Part shown: positions 35,701 through 49,400 of the stretch, one piece after another
How the letters are laid out: every line of letters begins with the position of its first letter
Numbering within the stretch: position 1 is the first letter of the stretch
NCBI GenBank assembly: GCA_963932465.1
Contig: OZ010791.1
Location: forward strand, 621,061,800 to 621,125,799
Source of the DNA: Maratus speciosus
Taxonomy: Eukaryota > Arthropoda > Arachnida > Araneae > Salticidae
Length of the DNA stretch: 64,000 bases
Reading direction: 5' to 3'
The notes under the pieces: generated by a model
What the model saw: only the letters and a program-made list of their open reading frames with translations
Database searches by the model: none
Told to the model about the DNA's origin: nothing
Program-made: the position numbers and the translations under genes

Positions 35701-38700
35701 TATTAACGGAATATAAATTATTTAGAATGCTTTTTATTTATTTACTTAATACGTTTTTAAAGTTGTTTTTGAACTTAAATATTTAAATTTAAATAGAGAA
35801 ATAATGCAGACGATAAATTAATAATCTGAAATATTGAAAATGTAACAAATATAAAAATTGTACATCTAAAACCTAGTACTTTCAAGTACAATCGTATTCA
35901 TCATCAATATTGAAAACAGGAATTTTCTATTTTCAATCCTGATGACGAGCACAATTGTAGTCTGAAGTACTAGGTTTTACATATACAATTTTTGTATTTT
36001 ATATATTTAATAACATATTTAACAACTTTTAGTAAAATTTTGACTGAATTTATTTATGTTACACAAAATACATATATTTTTAACTATCAAAGCCAACAAT
36101 ATCATGAAAACTATAAATTCATTCAAAAGGTGTTTTCACGAGAGAAAGAAAAATCACAGAAAAATAATATTTCATTAATAAAACACAAAGTACCTTCTTA
36201 AAAATCTGTTATAAGTCTGTCTGTATGCAAAACCAGCTCTTCTTACTCTCACATTCTCTAGCAAACCAAGGTACGAGACTTGATGTTGCACCATAACATC
36301 ATCAAACAAGGCTGGAGACTTCTGATCATTCGGCTTTATGCATCTAACATAATAAGGTTCCTAAAATTCAACATTAGAAAACATTTGATTGCAAAAATAA
36401 ATAAATAAAGTTATATATTTTAAGTAAATGGTTTTAACATTAGAATAAATGGTATAACAGTCATTTTTGATATGTTGAAAATATTTACTTTGTTTTAAAA
36501 AGACACAATACTCGGAGTTTGATTGACTAAACACACATTCACCTCTAATGACTGGTTAACTAGCTCAACTCTCAACCAATTTTCTTGGTAGTTTAATATA
36601 ATATTAAAAGACAGATTTCAGATTTTTTCCACCATGAGTGATTAATTATGAGGTGAATTTCATTCATATGATAATAATACAAACCCTGATGACATCCAAT
36701 AAGTTACTTATTTTTATAATATAGATATTCAATTCATATTTAGAATTTAGTTTTCAAATTTTTGCAGTGAGCTCAATTTATGAGATAATGAATACTATGA
36801 AAATATTAATATTTTATATATTAAGCTTACTATTTTCTGAACAATTTTTTTATTAATTAAAGCTACACAAATAATGGAATTATTGGTTTAAATGCTTTCC
36901 CAATGGAACAAGTATGAATTCTGAAAGTATTCCAATAAAAAAAATATAAATAAATTGAAATCTTGAAATGTAATTGTAGATATTTCAGATATAAATTAGA
37001 GCAATTTTATAGGTTCATGTCAATTTCAAGATTATTATAATGTAAATTAAACATTACATAAACAAACATCTTAAAAATTCAAATAAAACTTTCAAAAGGC
37101 CACAGTGTACTTTTCTTTATTTTTTCTTTGAATATAGAAATATTTTTACCTTGGTTCCTAGATTCTTTACTAGAGCAACCATAGAGTTTTTGAATATTGT
37201 ACCAGCAGTTAAAGGTCTTTTTGTTACCTGAAAAAAAAAAAAAAAAAAAGTTATGTGCATTAAAGAAAGAAAAAATATTCATGAAGAAATAATGTATCAC
37301 AAAAATTACATTTAATAGATGTTGCTATTCATACAGAAGAATTAAATTCCCCGACTTTTCCAGGTGCACGTTAAGAAAATACCAATATGGTGGTGTATCA
37401 TGTACTCAACGTGTTGGAGGTAAAATAAGTATTATATCACACAAAAACACCAAAATTTTCTAAATGCATTGATCAAAAGTCATTTTCTGAATTTCTCCAA
37501 AAATTTTCTCTCACTACTATAATAGGAATAGTTCTCCAAATTGTAAAAATTTGCTATATAATATTTATTTGTATAGTGAGTCAACATTCACTTCAGCAAT
37601 TGTATCTCAAAATCTTTAAAATTTAAATAACAGGTATAAAAGTGGAAAATGGGAAAAAAGTTGGAAATTTTTTTCCATCTATACAATAAGGCCAAACTTG
37701 TATAATTTAGACACATTTTAACAGTTATTCACACAATAAAATTAATTATAACAGTACATATGATTGTTATTTTCTTTTTGTAACAATAAATAACAATAAA
37801 TGTATAAATTCATTAAATCAAAAAAAGAAAATTGGAAACAGTTTGCTAAAAGTATAAATCCATCCAAATGTATCTAATGAACTTATGTGAAGTACAGAGA
37901 TTAATTTTTCAAAATAAATATATTATTTTGAATGATTTGACTGTTTAAAACTTTACTTAAAAAATCTCTATGCTAAATATGTGTATACCAAATTGATCTT
38001 TACTCTTAGAAACATATTTCAAAAAATGCATTACTGAAATTGCCCAGAAGTGTCTCCCTATTCTAAAAAAAAGTAACTACCGCTGTCACCGCCGCCGCCG
38101 GTTTTGAATTTTTTGTGACCGGAGGTCTTTCTTCGTTAATATTAAGAAAAATAATGCATACAAAAATATGAAAATTGGTAGTATTATACAGAAATGTTTG
38201 ATAAGCACGCTGATGCAGACAGTTTTCAAATCAAAGAATTATTTTAAGAGATATTTAATGCTAAAGTTGGACAAAATCGTTCCACTAAAAAAGTTTTATA
38301 AGAGCAAAAATTATACATCGGAATTTAATAATTTTTAGATCATTTTATACGTTATAATTTCCCGGTGTGCAGAATTAATTTATTTTTTTAATTTGACTCA
38401 TTTTTCGAGGTTTCATTTCTATTTTAAATTCAAATTTTCAGCATTTCGAGAAATATTTTTTACTTATTTCAAAAAATTGTACTAATTTAACCTGTTGCCA
38501 ACTGTATAAACAACGGAAACAATAATGTTTGCTTCAAATTAAAAATTTATTTACACGTGACTATTATAAACAGAAAAAAAACTTTCAAATTAGAATTAAA
38601 TAATTACGTATAAAAAGCAGGAACTTATTGAAAATTACTTCATCTATAATTACACGTGAATTTTAACAGAGAAAGGATATTGTAAAATAATAAATTCATT

Positions 38701-40399
38701 TACATGCGTTAGAAGTCTTAAATAGGAGAAATTACATCACATTTACGTCACATTACACTTATTACGTAAAATGAACACAAAACAATATTGCAAAACAGTT
38801 TAAATTTAAAAATAGCGCGAGACATTTACTTGATATTTTGAGATGAACTTTTCAACTATTTTTTTTTTTTTTTTTTGGACAGCGCAAATAATATTTCATT
38901 TCGAATAAAAGTATTTTCACGTGAATATTAAAAAGGGAAAGAAAAGTTTGGAGAAAATTATGTCAGATTAAAAACGATATATTTAAAAGGACTTTCTTTT
39001 CGCTTTGTTGAAAAATACCGGGAGACAAAGACTCTGTTTATTTAATTCATTTTATATTAGATGATTTTGAAATGCCATTGTATCTTTTAACAGCAGCTGA
39101 TTTTTCCGTAAAATTCCCCAATCAAAGAGAAATGAATAGAAACCCGTTTAAAGGGAGATCGCCTTTGTTTTTTTAAATTATAATTCAATCTTCCAAAATC
39201 TTTTTAAAGCCGATCAAATTAGCGTGCTATTAGAGACTGCAGTGTCTGAACGGGGGGTTGGCAAGCGTAGCTCGTAGGGGGCCGAGCCCCCTAGTTTTAT
39301 AAATAGAACTAAATAGCTTCAATGTTTCATTAGAAAAATTCTTGAAATTTTCATTAGTTGCTTTTAAATTGATTATTGAAATTGTGACAAATTTCTATAT
39401 TGCATAAATGATTCCTATTGATATAAGGCGATAGATGGTGCTGTCAGTCTAACCTATTCTATGAAGTAAAAAAAAAAAAGTTTATAATTTACAACCAATT
39501 ATGCTTGCTTTTTATCAGAAGTTTAACTAAAAATATTGGGCATAGAGCATTTATTTTTACTTACTATGATCTCTCTCGCTGTCATGAATTTTATTTTTAT
39601 CAGTCCCATTCTCTAAAAGACTAATTTGAAACTTGATAGAGCTAGCGATTTATAAAATAAATTTTTATATTACTTGAATTTTATTTTACATTTTTTAAAA
39701 ATATTAAACTATGGACATCAAGGAAGTTTCTTTTATAGCTCTCATATGAATATTTTTCTTTCTTTTCCTTTTTCATTTTTTACGGAAAATAATCACAAAC
39801 TGTTGTATATTCTGGATAATGGTCAGAAAATATAACAAAAATTGTAGATCAGGTTAATTTATTTAATTGATAATTATATGCAAAATATTTTAAATAAAAA
39901 ATTATTATTATTAAAAAGTATTGTGTATTAAATTTTATTTAATTATAAAGCATTTAAATAATAATAATAAAAAAATAAAAATCATATAACTTCTCCTGCT
40001 ACTAAAATATGTCATTATTGAATGAAGAGTATCATCTGCAAAAATCATTTTGCTATGCGTTGGGCTCGAACCCACATCCTCTATAAAAATTCAGAGACTC
40101 CTCTTTAATATATAGTACCCATCAAGATTTGACGGTAAATAACTTAAATGTTTCATTAGATAAAATTCTTAAATTTTTAATTAGTAGTTCCTTTTAAATT
40201 AATTATTGAAATCGTGACTAGTTTATATACTGCATAAGTGATTCCTATTTCTTTAAGGCGACAGATGGTGCTGTCAGCCAAAACTATTCAATGAAGTTAA
40301 AGAATTTTAAGTTTATAATTTACAACCAATTATGCTTGCTTTTTATCAGAAATTTACCTAAAAATACTGGGAAGAACATTTATTTTTGCTTATTATGGT

Positions 40400-40436
<37 letters not shown>

Positions 40437-43400
40437 ACACGACCATTAAAAGCTGACACGAGTTTTATTTGTATCAGTCTTATCTCTAAAAGCCTAAATT
40501 TGTAACTTGATGCAGCTAACGATTTATAATACAGGCAAAGTTCTTTAATCCGCACAGGTTGGGACCAAAGGTTGTGCAGATTATGGAATTTTGCGGATTA
40601 TAGAGTATTGGGTGGATTACGAGTCATTTTATTTAGCATGGCATAAGATGGATATGAAATCTAATAATTTAATATGCTATCTCATAAAATGCAATATTTC
40701 AAGTTCTTTTATTAAGGAAATTGTGTATTTAAAGAATAATACATTGATAACTTTTATATAGTATTTATTATCAAAATTAAATTTTTCTTTTGCGATCAAT
40801 TGCCGAAATTCGCGTTTTTTTTGCCACAATTGATCACTGAAATTCGCAATTTTTTTCCACGGCCATTTGTCGAAGTTCGTGACATTTTTCAACAGCTCAT
40901 TGACAAAAGTCACTGTGTGTTTTCGCGAACTTTTGATGATATTCTCGATTTTTTTACGATCGTTTCATGAAATTAGCGATTTTTTCCTCCATCGTTTATT
41001 CAACTTCGCCTTTTTCTACGATCGATTGACGAAATGCGCGATCTTTTGTCGATCGTTTCACGAAATTAGCGATTTTTTCCACCATCGTTTATCGAATATC
41101 ATGTTTTTCATGATCGACTAAATTTGCGATATTTTACCGCGACAATTTCTTGAAGTTTGCAATATTTTTCAGCAACCGATTGGCAAAATTCACGATATTT
41201 ACTTTTTGTAAGCAACGCGGATTATAGAATATTGCGGATAATGGGTGCGTGGATTATCGATCCTTGACTGTATATATTTTTATTATTTGAATTTTATTTT
41301 ACATTTTTATACATTTTTTAAATATTAAACCATATATATCAAGGTAATTTCTTATAAAATTCTTATATGAATATTTTTCTTTCTTTCCATTTATTTTTTA
41401 TGGAAAAGGAAGGCAAACTTTTCTTTCTGGCACACACATATATTCTTGATAATGGTCAGAAAATATAAGAAAAATTGTAGATCAGCTCAAATTATTTAAT
41501 TGATAATTACATGCAAAATATTTTAGCTTAAATAATTTTTATATAAAATTACTATTATTTTTTAAATATTGATATCAGTGTTAAATTTTATTTAATTATA
41601 AAGCATTCCAATAATAATAATAATAAAAAGCATATAACTTCTCCTAATAAAATATGTCATTATTCATTATTGAAATAAATTATCGCCAAAAATATTACAG
41701 AAATCATTTTGGAGGGTGGTAGGATTGAACCTGCATCATCTACAAAAATTCAGACCTTTAAACTGCTGCTTTAGACTGCTCTGCCACAAGCAACTCGTTC
41801 TAGTTACCCCTAAATTGAATAGGTTCGAAAAAGAGTTGACGCATGCACAGATGTCTGATTTTGGTATACTTAAATTTTTACCTATGTGTTTTAATATATA
41901 TGATAAAATATTCTATTCCAAAAAGAACCTCATGGAAACTTCCTTTCCCCAGTTAAAAAACTTAATTTTCATGACTTTCAGATGCTTATAATAAAAAGCT
42001 CACCTTTGATTTGATAGTACAGCAATTCAGAAACTAAGGATTTGAGTAGACAAAATGTCTAAAGTTGGGGCACATCTTACTTGTCAATGGGTGTTATGCT
42101 ACGCCAACCTGTTTACTCACTTTGGCGTTGTAGGATCGCCAGATATGGCTGTTTATCATTGTTTGGGGGAATAAATTTCGCGAGTTGATGTTACCAATGC
42201 TTTTATTTCACGTTCCACGCAGATTGTTTTATATTCTTGAAATAATTTCGGCTGCATTGTTTAAGCCTACTGTGCTAAATTTTGTCATCTGCGTTTTCTG
42301 AATTTTTAGCGATTCTTATGCGATTTAACAACTTTCGCAGCGATTTTTCTACATTATTAAAAATAAATCTGGTTGTAAACTTTTAGTCAAATTACAACAA
42401 ATCTTATCCTTGTTTCAGTAAAGTTTATTCGGAATTCGTACAGTAATTTTTGTGGCTTTTTCAGGTTTGCACGACGATTTTTCAACATTTGCAAAATGAA
42501 TCCTATTTTAGTCCCTTAGTTCAATATAATTTTTTTTTTCTGCAGTTTTTTAAGTTTTAGTCTTTTTAAATGCTATTTTCAGCGTTTTTTCGCTATCTTA
42601 TAAAATTAACGATGATTTAACATACAAAATTATTCAGAAAGAACTAATTTATAAGAGAAATTCAACTGTCAGTGATTGTTGTGTTTTAGTTCAGACTCCC
42701 CCCCCCCCTAGAGAAAAAAAGGACAGGAAAGTTTATTTAAAAAGTGCGCGAACAAAAATCATATCATATTAATTTAGTTAGCAAAAAGCCATATTAAATT
42801 AAATAAAGATTTTTTTAATTACATTAAATATTGAATTATTGTAAATCTCATAGAAAAATGCATAAAATAAGAATTCTTTTCCTTCTTATTTTTCTAATAA
42901 AAACAAATCGACTTTGCTGTTTTGTTTGTAACAGAACTCTTCTTAGGAAAATCATAAAAGAAAACAGGAAAGAATATTTTTACCTTTTCTTTTGTAAATG
43001 AATTCTTATTTACCCCCAGATTTGAAATGTTTGTTTATAATAATAACCATAAATAATTCTGGTCAGTGCAATGGATTCATGAAAATGAATGCTAAAATTC
43101 AAAAGCTGTGCAGTGGTTTATTATGAAGCCGAATAAAAAGTTTATTGATATATATAAAGCGGATTAGGTTGTGAAACGCAAACACATCTGTTCCAAAATC
43201 TTATCCCTTTCTAAACTTTTTTTCTACCCTCGCCCATGCCGCCTCCTTTCTTAAATTTAGCATACCTTTCTAACACATTCACAAAGCTATATTTATGCAT
43301 AATAATAATTGTATGCTAAGTAATATTTGTCTTTTGTAAGTAAATTGTTATTTAGCCTCAGATATGAAAGCTATATTATAGTAAGAAATTTTAACCGGTG

Positions 43401-46400
43401 CAATAAGCTCATAAAAATCAATACTAAAAACTAAAAAGATGTGCACCGTTTTATTATGAATCCAATTAAAAAGTTTAATGAAAAATTTTAACTTTTTTAA
43501 TAAGATAAAATTCTTATTATTTAGCATTCTTCAATTTTTATGTTTAAAACAAAAGCAAAATTTGAAAATAATCTAATAATATCCTTACAAATTTTATTCC
43601 ACTTCCAGATTCAGTATAAATTTCATCCTAAGATTTGCAATATAATTTTTTTTTAATTGTCTCTTAAAATAGAATGAAAAACTTTTTTTTTCTTTATGTT
43701 CTTTAATAATTACAAACAAATCCACATTTTCAGTTACATTGAAGAAATTGTTTTATCCCATTCCTATAATCTACATATTTTGCAATTTTGTTTCCAGTTA
43801 ATTTATTTATGTAAAATTAAATTATAATTTAACTTATCAAGACTATAGTATGCATTATGAATAACTGGTGAATAATAATAATAATAAAATCATAGATGCC
43901 AACTTGTACGGATTTTTGCTACCACTAAAATTTAATAGAAAATTGTGCCTAATTCAATCGCCGAATTTCAGTGAATTTTGATAATTAAATAAGCCAGAAT
44001 TTTCTGTTAAATTTTAATGGTAGCAAAAATCCGTACAAGTTGGCAGTTATGTAAAATCCATTCTGAGACAACAATTGCTTGTAATTAATTTGCCAGGAAA
44101 AAAAAGCTGTTCAATTACAAATCCCTTAAAAAATCATGGCTGCAAGTATCCTGTTTTTACGTTTAAAAACGAGCTCCGTTTAGAAAGTTTTCCGTTGTTG
44201 AGCAAGGAAAAATAGTTTCTTGAAAACAGCCTTAAAAAAAAAGAACTTCTTTTGTCCATTTTATTTTTAAAAAAAATATTTTTCTTTCGTTATTTTAAAT
44301 ATTTAATCAATGTGTTTCGTATGTACTTGGGGTAAAATTTTCTGAAAAATTCAAATCCATCGAAACCTTCTCTTTATATTTAATAGTTTAAAAAACGAGA
44401 CTTTTGATTGGAAGTCGAAGACCTTCAATCTCTGAAAATGGCAGGAGAATTATCTATTGTACATCACCCCATCAACACTAGGGAGTCCTAAGGTTGCCTA
44501 GTCAGTTTCTTCTACCGCGCCAAATTCTTGCCAGAAAGCTTTTGCGCGGATAAATACGTTTCTTTGATTATTATTTGATATTTATCATAAAAATGAATAT
44601 ATGTTAAGCTCAATTGATTTTGATTAATGAGTCAACCATTTTTCATATGAAAATGTAGAAAAAGAGATTAAATATGTCATGTCTTTCAGATTCTGTAAAG
44701 TACTATTTCTTTTCGCGGACGTACACACCTCTGTAGTATAATACCCATTTACAAGTAAGCTATGATCCAAGATTAATTATTAAGTTTTCTAGAGAGCCCC
44801 CCCCCCCCCCCTCTCCTCCTCCCAATATACTTCTAATATTTTCTTTGCATTTTTGCATCAATCCAAAGAATATCCAAATTTGCTTTTAAAAGGGATGAAT
44901 TGCTACTTTAGGAGGAACTCTTTCATGCCTGAAATAAACTTTATTTTTAACAGGGGACAAAGAGGCTGGCGAAAGAGGCATTTCATTGGAGAGGGAGATG
45001 TTCAGTTATTCACTGTTACTTCAAAATAAATAAAATACTTTTGAAAATCTTTTTAATGTGTATTAATGAAAACTTAAAATTTTAAACTGTTTGCTGTGAT
45101 GAAGAGGAAAAGGGAAGTGTAAATTTTTGTAGGAAAGCAATTTAGATGGGGGGGAAAAGTAGATAGAGTGGAAGATTCTTTTCTCTGGTGGCTCAAAGAT
45201 CACAATTACTTCATATATTGCAAAGAAGTTTTATCAAAATCCCTGACTTTTCAAGATTTTGTATAAAATATTGATATTACCCGACATTTCCCTAACTTAT
45301 TTGGTCAATTTCCAAATTCTATGACTTTTCCAGGAGGTTTTCAAGGTAGTGTAGCAACCCTGCATATATATGTTTCTAAGGTTTTATTTTTAATCTATTT
45401 ATATAAAATCCAAGTCTCTGTGTGTCCCTCACTATTCCGGTAGGACCGCCTCATAGAAATGAGTAATTGTTGAAAAATTTTAATGCAGGGTTACCACAGT
45501 AGCGGCGAATGTTAGCCAACTTGGCGATAGCTGGCTAATTTGGCGAAATTCCCATTTAAAACCATTAATCTTTCATAATGGAGGTCACCGAAATTTAATT
45601 TAAACTCCACACTTTTAAGATATTTTTTCGAAATCTATGGGTGAGAATTTAAAGTACATCTTTACATCTTCCTCCCGATGCTACTAATAAATTAACCGCC
45701 AATAGACAACGGTGTACTGTGTGAGCTCCTAACTGCGCGATTTTAAAGTGCTTTAGGTATTTTTCCAGTATAGGTGCCTTGGCAAAAAAAGGAAATTTGG
45801 TAACATATTTTCCGGGAACCTATTCACTGTTTCATTTTATATACACACGCATTTTTTTTTCGATATTTATACGATTTATTTAACATAAAAAAGCCATTTC
45901 TCTAATTTTATACAGAAACAGATGTAATTTGTACATAAAAACATCAATAATATACATATAAAACAAACAAAAACGCTCATCAAATTTGTTTTCATAGCTG
46001 TTTATATGATTTGACAACAAATCTGGATATTTTTCCGTTATACAGACACCATGCCAAAATGTATGCTAATGCGCCAATTATTTCAAAATGCTAAAAGATA
46101 TTTGTAATTTTATGTCAGCAGTTTAATATGAGTTTTATTTTATTGCTTTATTTCATAGCAGTTATTTGTTCACTTATTTTAAGTATATATTTGTGATTTG
46201 ATGAAATAGTTCGTAAAAGTCTGGAATTTTCAAATGTTATATTTTTTAAATGCTCAATTTAGTATCGACAATGGTTTTTCTTTTATTTTTCAAATGCTTC
46301 AATTCACGATTTTGCGCCAACTGTTACGCTTGGCGACAATGGTGTCCGCATAACGGAAAAGTATCCAAATCTCACTTTCTGATGTCCAAAATACACCAAG

Positions 46401-49400
46401 CTTTTTAAAAAAAATGCCAAAGCCCCTACAGTGGAAAAGTACTAAACTGTCTATTATTTTGCGCTATCTGTGTTATAGTTTGTACTATATGCAAGGGGAG
46501 TGGAGCGAAGAGTTTAAACATTAAATATTAAAGTTTCGGCACAGATGTCATATACGCCCCATATTGGCGCAATTTTTTTTCTGACGCCAATGTCATATAC
46601 ACAATGGGTACTTAACTGGCGCCAAAGTGTCGTAATTTTGCTTGATATGGTAATCCGGATATTGTTGTTTATGCTGTTGATGTTTTCGCCAAATTGGCGT
46701 CGGAAAAAAAATCGCGCCAGTATATGATAACGTATATGACAACTGTGCCAAAGTTTCTATAAAGCAGTATAAGACTAAAAAATTAAGAATAAAATAAATG
46801 CAAAATAAGACTAAAGAAGAAAGAAAAATAATGCGTTAAGCATAGAATATGAAACACTTTCCAACACATCCTGAATGCTTTAACAAAACTTCGTTATTTA
46901 GGGAAATAACGTAAATAAGATAACGTTACTTCTTAGATATCCCGTCGACCAATTTCGCCAAATTATATAAATCGCCAAATCAATAGTAAAACATTAACAA
47001 AAATACAAATAAAACGTCGAATTAATGGTTTTATTGGCCATTATTGGCATTTAATCTTACAATTATTTAATTAATGACAACCATTATTGGCAATTAATCT
47101 TACAATTTGGCGACAGTAATTTGGTCGACGGAATAATTAAGAAGTACCAAGATAACTATGTAAACATTTTAGAAAACGCATAAAAAAATTTAAAAATTGA
47201 TTTCAGCAGTTACCGTCCATAGCCAATAGTACCGTTATTACATGCCACTATTTAGCTAAAATTTAATTTAAACTACTCTTAAAACTACTGAAATCACATT
47301 TCCAGATATTATCATCCATAGACGGTTATGTATCCAATTCTTTGCGTGACCATGTATATCATTTTATCTATATTCTACAAACATTTCTTAGGAAACTAAA
47401 TGCAATTCAGCGTAAAAATGCATAACTCTTTTAAAAACCACCTTTAAGCAATTTACTCTCATACTCAGTAACCCTTACGAATTCTTTTGTGTAGCCCTGC
47501 ATATGAACTGTAGCATTTATACACACAATATAGTATGCATAAATGTAGTGAAACACAAAAGCGCATATCATAATTAAAAATGCATTTCTAGCAATCATTG
47601 CTTATGTACTATACTTCGGAGAAAAGTTTCTTGGCTAGAAAGAAGTTTGCCAACGTATTTTCTGGCAACCTATTTACTGCTTCATACTCACAAGCAATTT
47701 TTTCCATATGTATACAATTTGGCACAGATGTCATATACGCCCATATATTGGCGCGATTTTTTTCCGACGTCAATTTGGCGAAAACATCAACAGCATAAAC
47801 AACATTCAGGTTACCATTACAAGCAAAATAACGACACTTTGGCGCCAGTTAAGTACCCGGTGCGTATATGACATCGGCGTCAAAAACAATCGCGCCAATA
47901 TGGGCGTATATGACATCTGTGCCGACAATTTAATATAAAAAAAAGCTATTTACCCATTTTTATAAAGAAACAGAAGTAATTTTTGCACAGATGTCATATA
48001 CGCATGGGGGTTGGCGTGATTTTTCTATGACGCCAATTTGGCAGAAATCTCGCTTTCGAATGCCAGTTAGTTATATATTTTTCAATTATTTGCTATCATT
48101 TTGAAAAGGAAGTAACTATAAATAAATAAAAATTTGAATAATAACTATAGAACAAAGCAATTTATATAATTAAAAAACAGAAAATAAAAGTAACTAAACA
48201 ATTTATTAGTAAATAAAAAACAATAGCCGGGTTACCATAGCAGGCAAAATAACACAATTTTGGCGCCAGTTAGGTATCCCGGTTCATATCTGAAATCTGT
48301 GCCGTAATTTGTATATAAAAAAAATTATATATATTTAGAAACGATTTTTTAATATATATAAGTGCATATATAAACAAAGATAAAAGTTCATTAGATTTGT
48401 TTTCATAGCTGTTTATATATTTTCGCAACATATCTCACTTTCTGATTCTCGAATCGCGCCAAGCTTTTTTTAAAAATGCGCTATAATGGAAAAGCACTTA
48501 AATAAATAGACAGAACTAACAAATTATACAAACTAAAACTTTTTATTTCGAGATCAAAGCATTGTTTTTAATTTCGATTAAAAATACATGTATCCTTGGA
48601 TAACTTCAATTGATATTAGGTTCACAGCTTAATATCTCATTCCATAAACCTAAACAAACATGATTCATTCATCGTGAAACGTCAAAAATATTAAATCATT
48701 GAGGTAATCATTCACAAAGTAAGTTCTCCAACAATCAATGGGCAATATTCTAATGACGTCATAGTAGGTAAAATGGTGGCGGTATCGTTTGTTTATGGTT
48801 TGTAATCACAAAGATTTAATTTTGCAATGTCTCTTAGTTACATTATTTTATTGTCATATTTATGAGCTCAGAACAAAAGCCTATTTTTTCATTATTTAGT
48901 TATTAAAGACTGAAAAAAATCATAAATGCATGATTTGAAAATTTTAAATAATTTTCTTTCTTAATACTAAAAAGTAACATCGGGAAGTAACAGCGGGTTT
49001 AAGTTAAATAAGTTTGTTTAATTCTGTTGTAATACTCAAAATAACTGTATTTATTAGATTTCAGTACTCATCAGGGCCCGATTAAACTTGGAAGTTAGAG
49101 GAATTACAATGTCATTTCAGGACATTTCTTTTGGAGAAGCTTTTCTAAATTCCATATATACATGGAAAATCTTCAGTGTTAGAAATATTATTCCTAGGAC
49201 TGACATAACACGAGAACGGCCTGCAATTTTGCACAAGTTTTTGAAAGCTACTTTATATCAGAAATTTCACTAAAAACTGGTTACTTTTTTGTTATAGCGG
49301 CCCACACTATTAGGATTATGACAAGTTGCAGCCAATTTTGCCAACGTCGTAACCAAGATCGTGAAGCACACACATATAATACCATATAATACCATTTCAT

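Larger units (their letters stand above)
39308..41780. repeat. Tandem pair of an 0.8-kb repeat ending in a tRNA-like head
   Basis: Copy 1 (39308-40110) and copy 2 (about 40134-41780) share long stretches in the same order, for example TTTACAACCAATTATGCTTG, GATGGTGCTGTCAG and ATATGTCATTATT. Copy 2 is lengthened by the element at 40532-41270. Both end on the right with a minus-strand tRNA-like sequence, better kept in copy 2. It is either a tandem duplication or two insertions of one SINE-like family. Confidence 0.8.

Noticed and set aside
40867..41121. Open frame with repeated SFHEISDFF segments
   Set aside because: The repetition comes from the underlying tandem DNA array inside a MITE; not a protein repeat.
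41705..41800. tRNA-Leu gene
   Set aside because: A and B boxes are present, but the acceptor stem does not pair and the sequence continues into a repeated SINE-like body.
45361..45495. Adjacent hAT-like ends CAGGGTTGCTACAC and CAGGGTTACCACAG
   Set aside because: No partner ends or 8-bp duplications found, so no element was bounded.
49088..49273. Short open frame in the large intron
   Set aside because: No recognisable motif, no splice context and no match to Myo1D phases.
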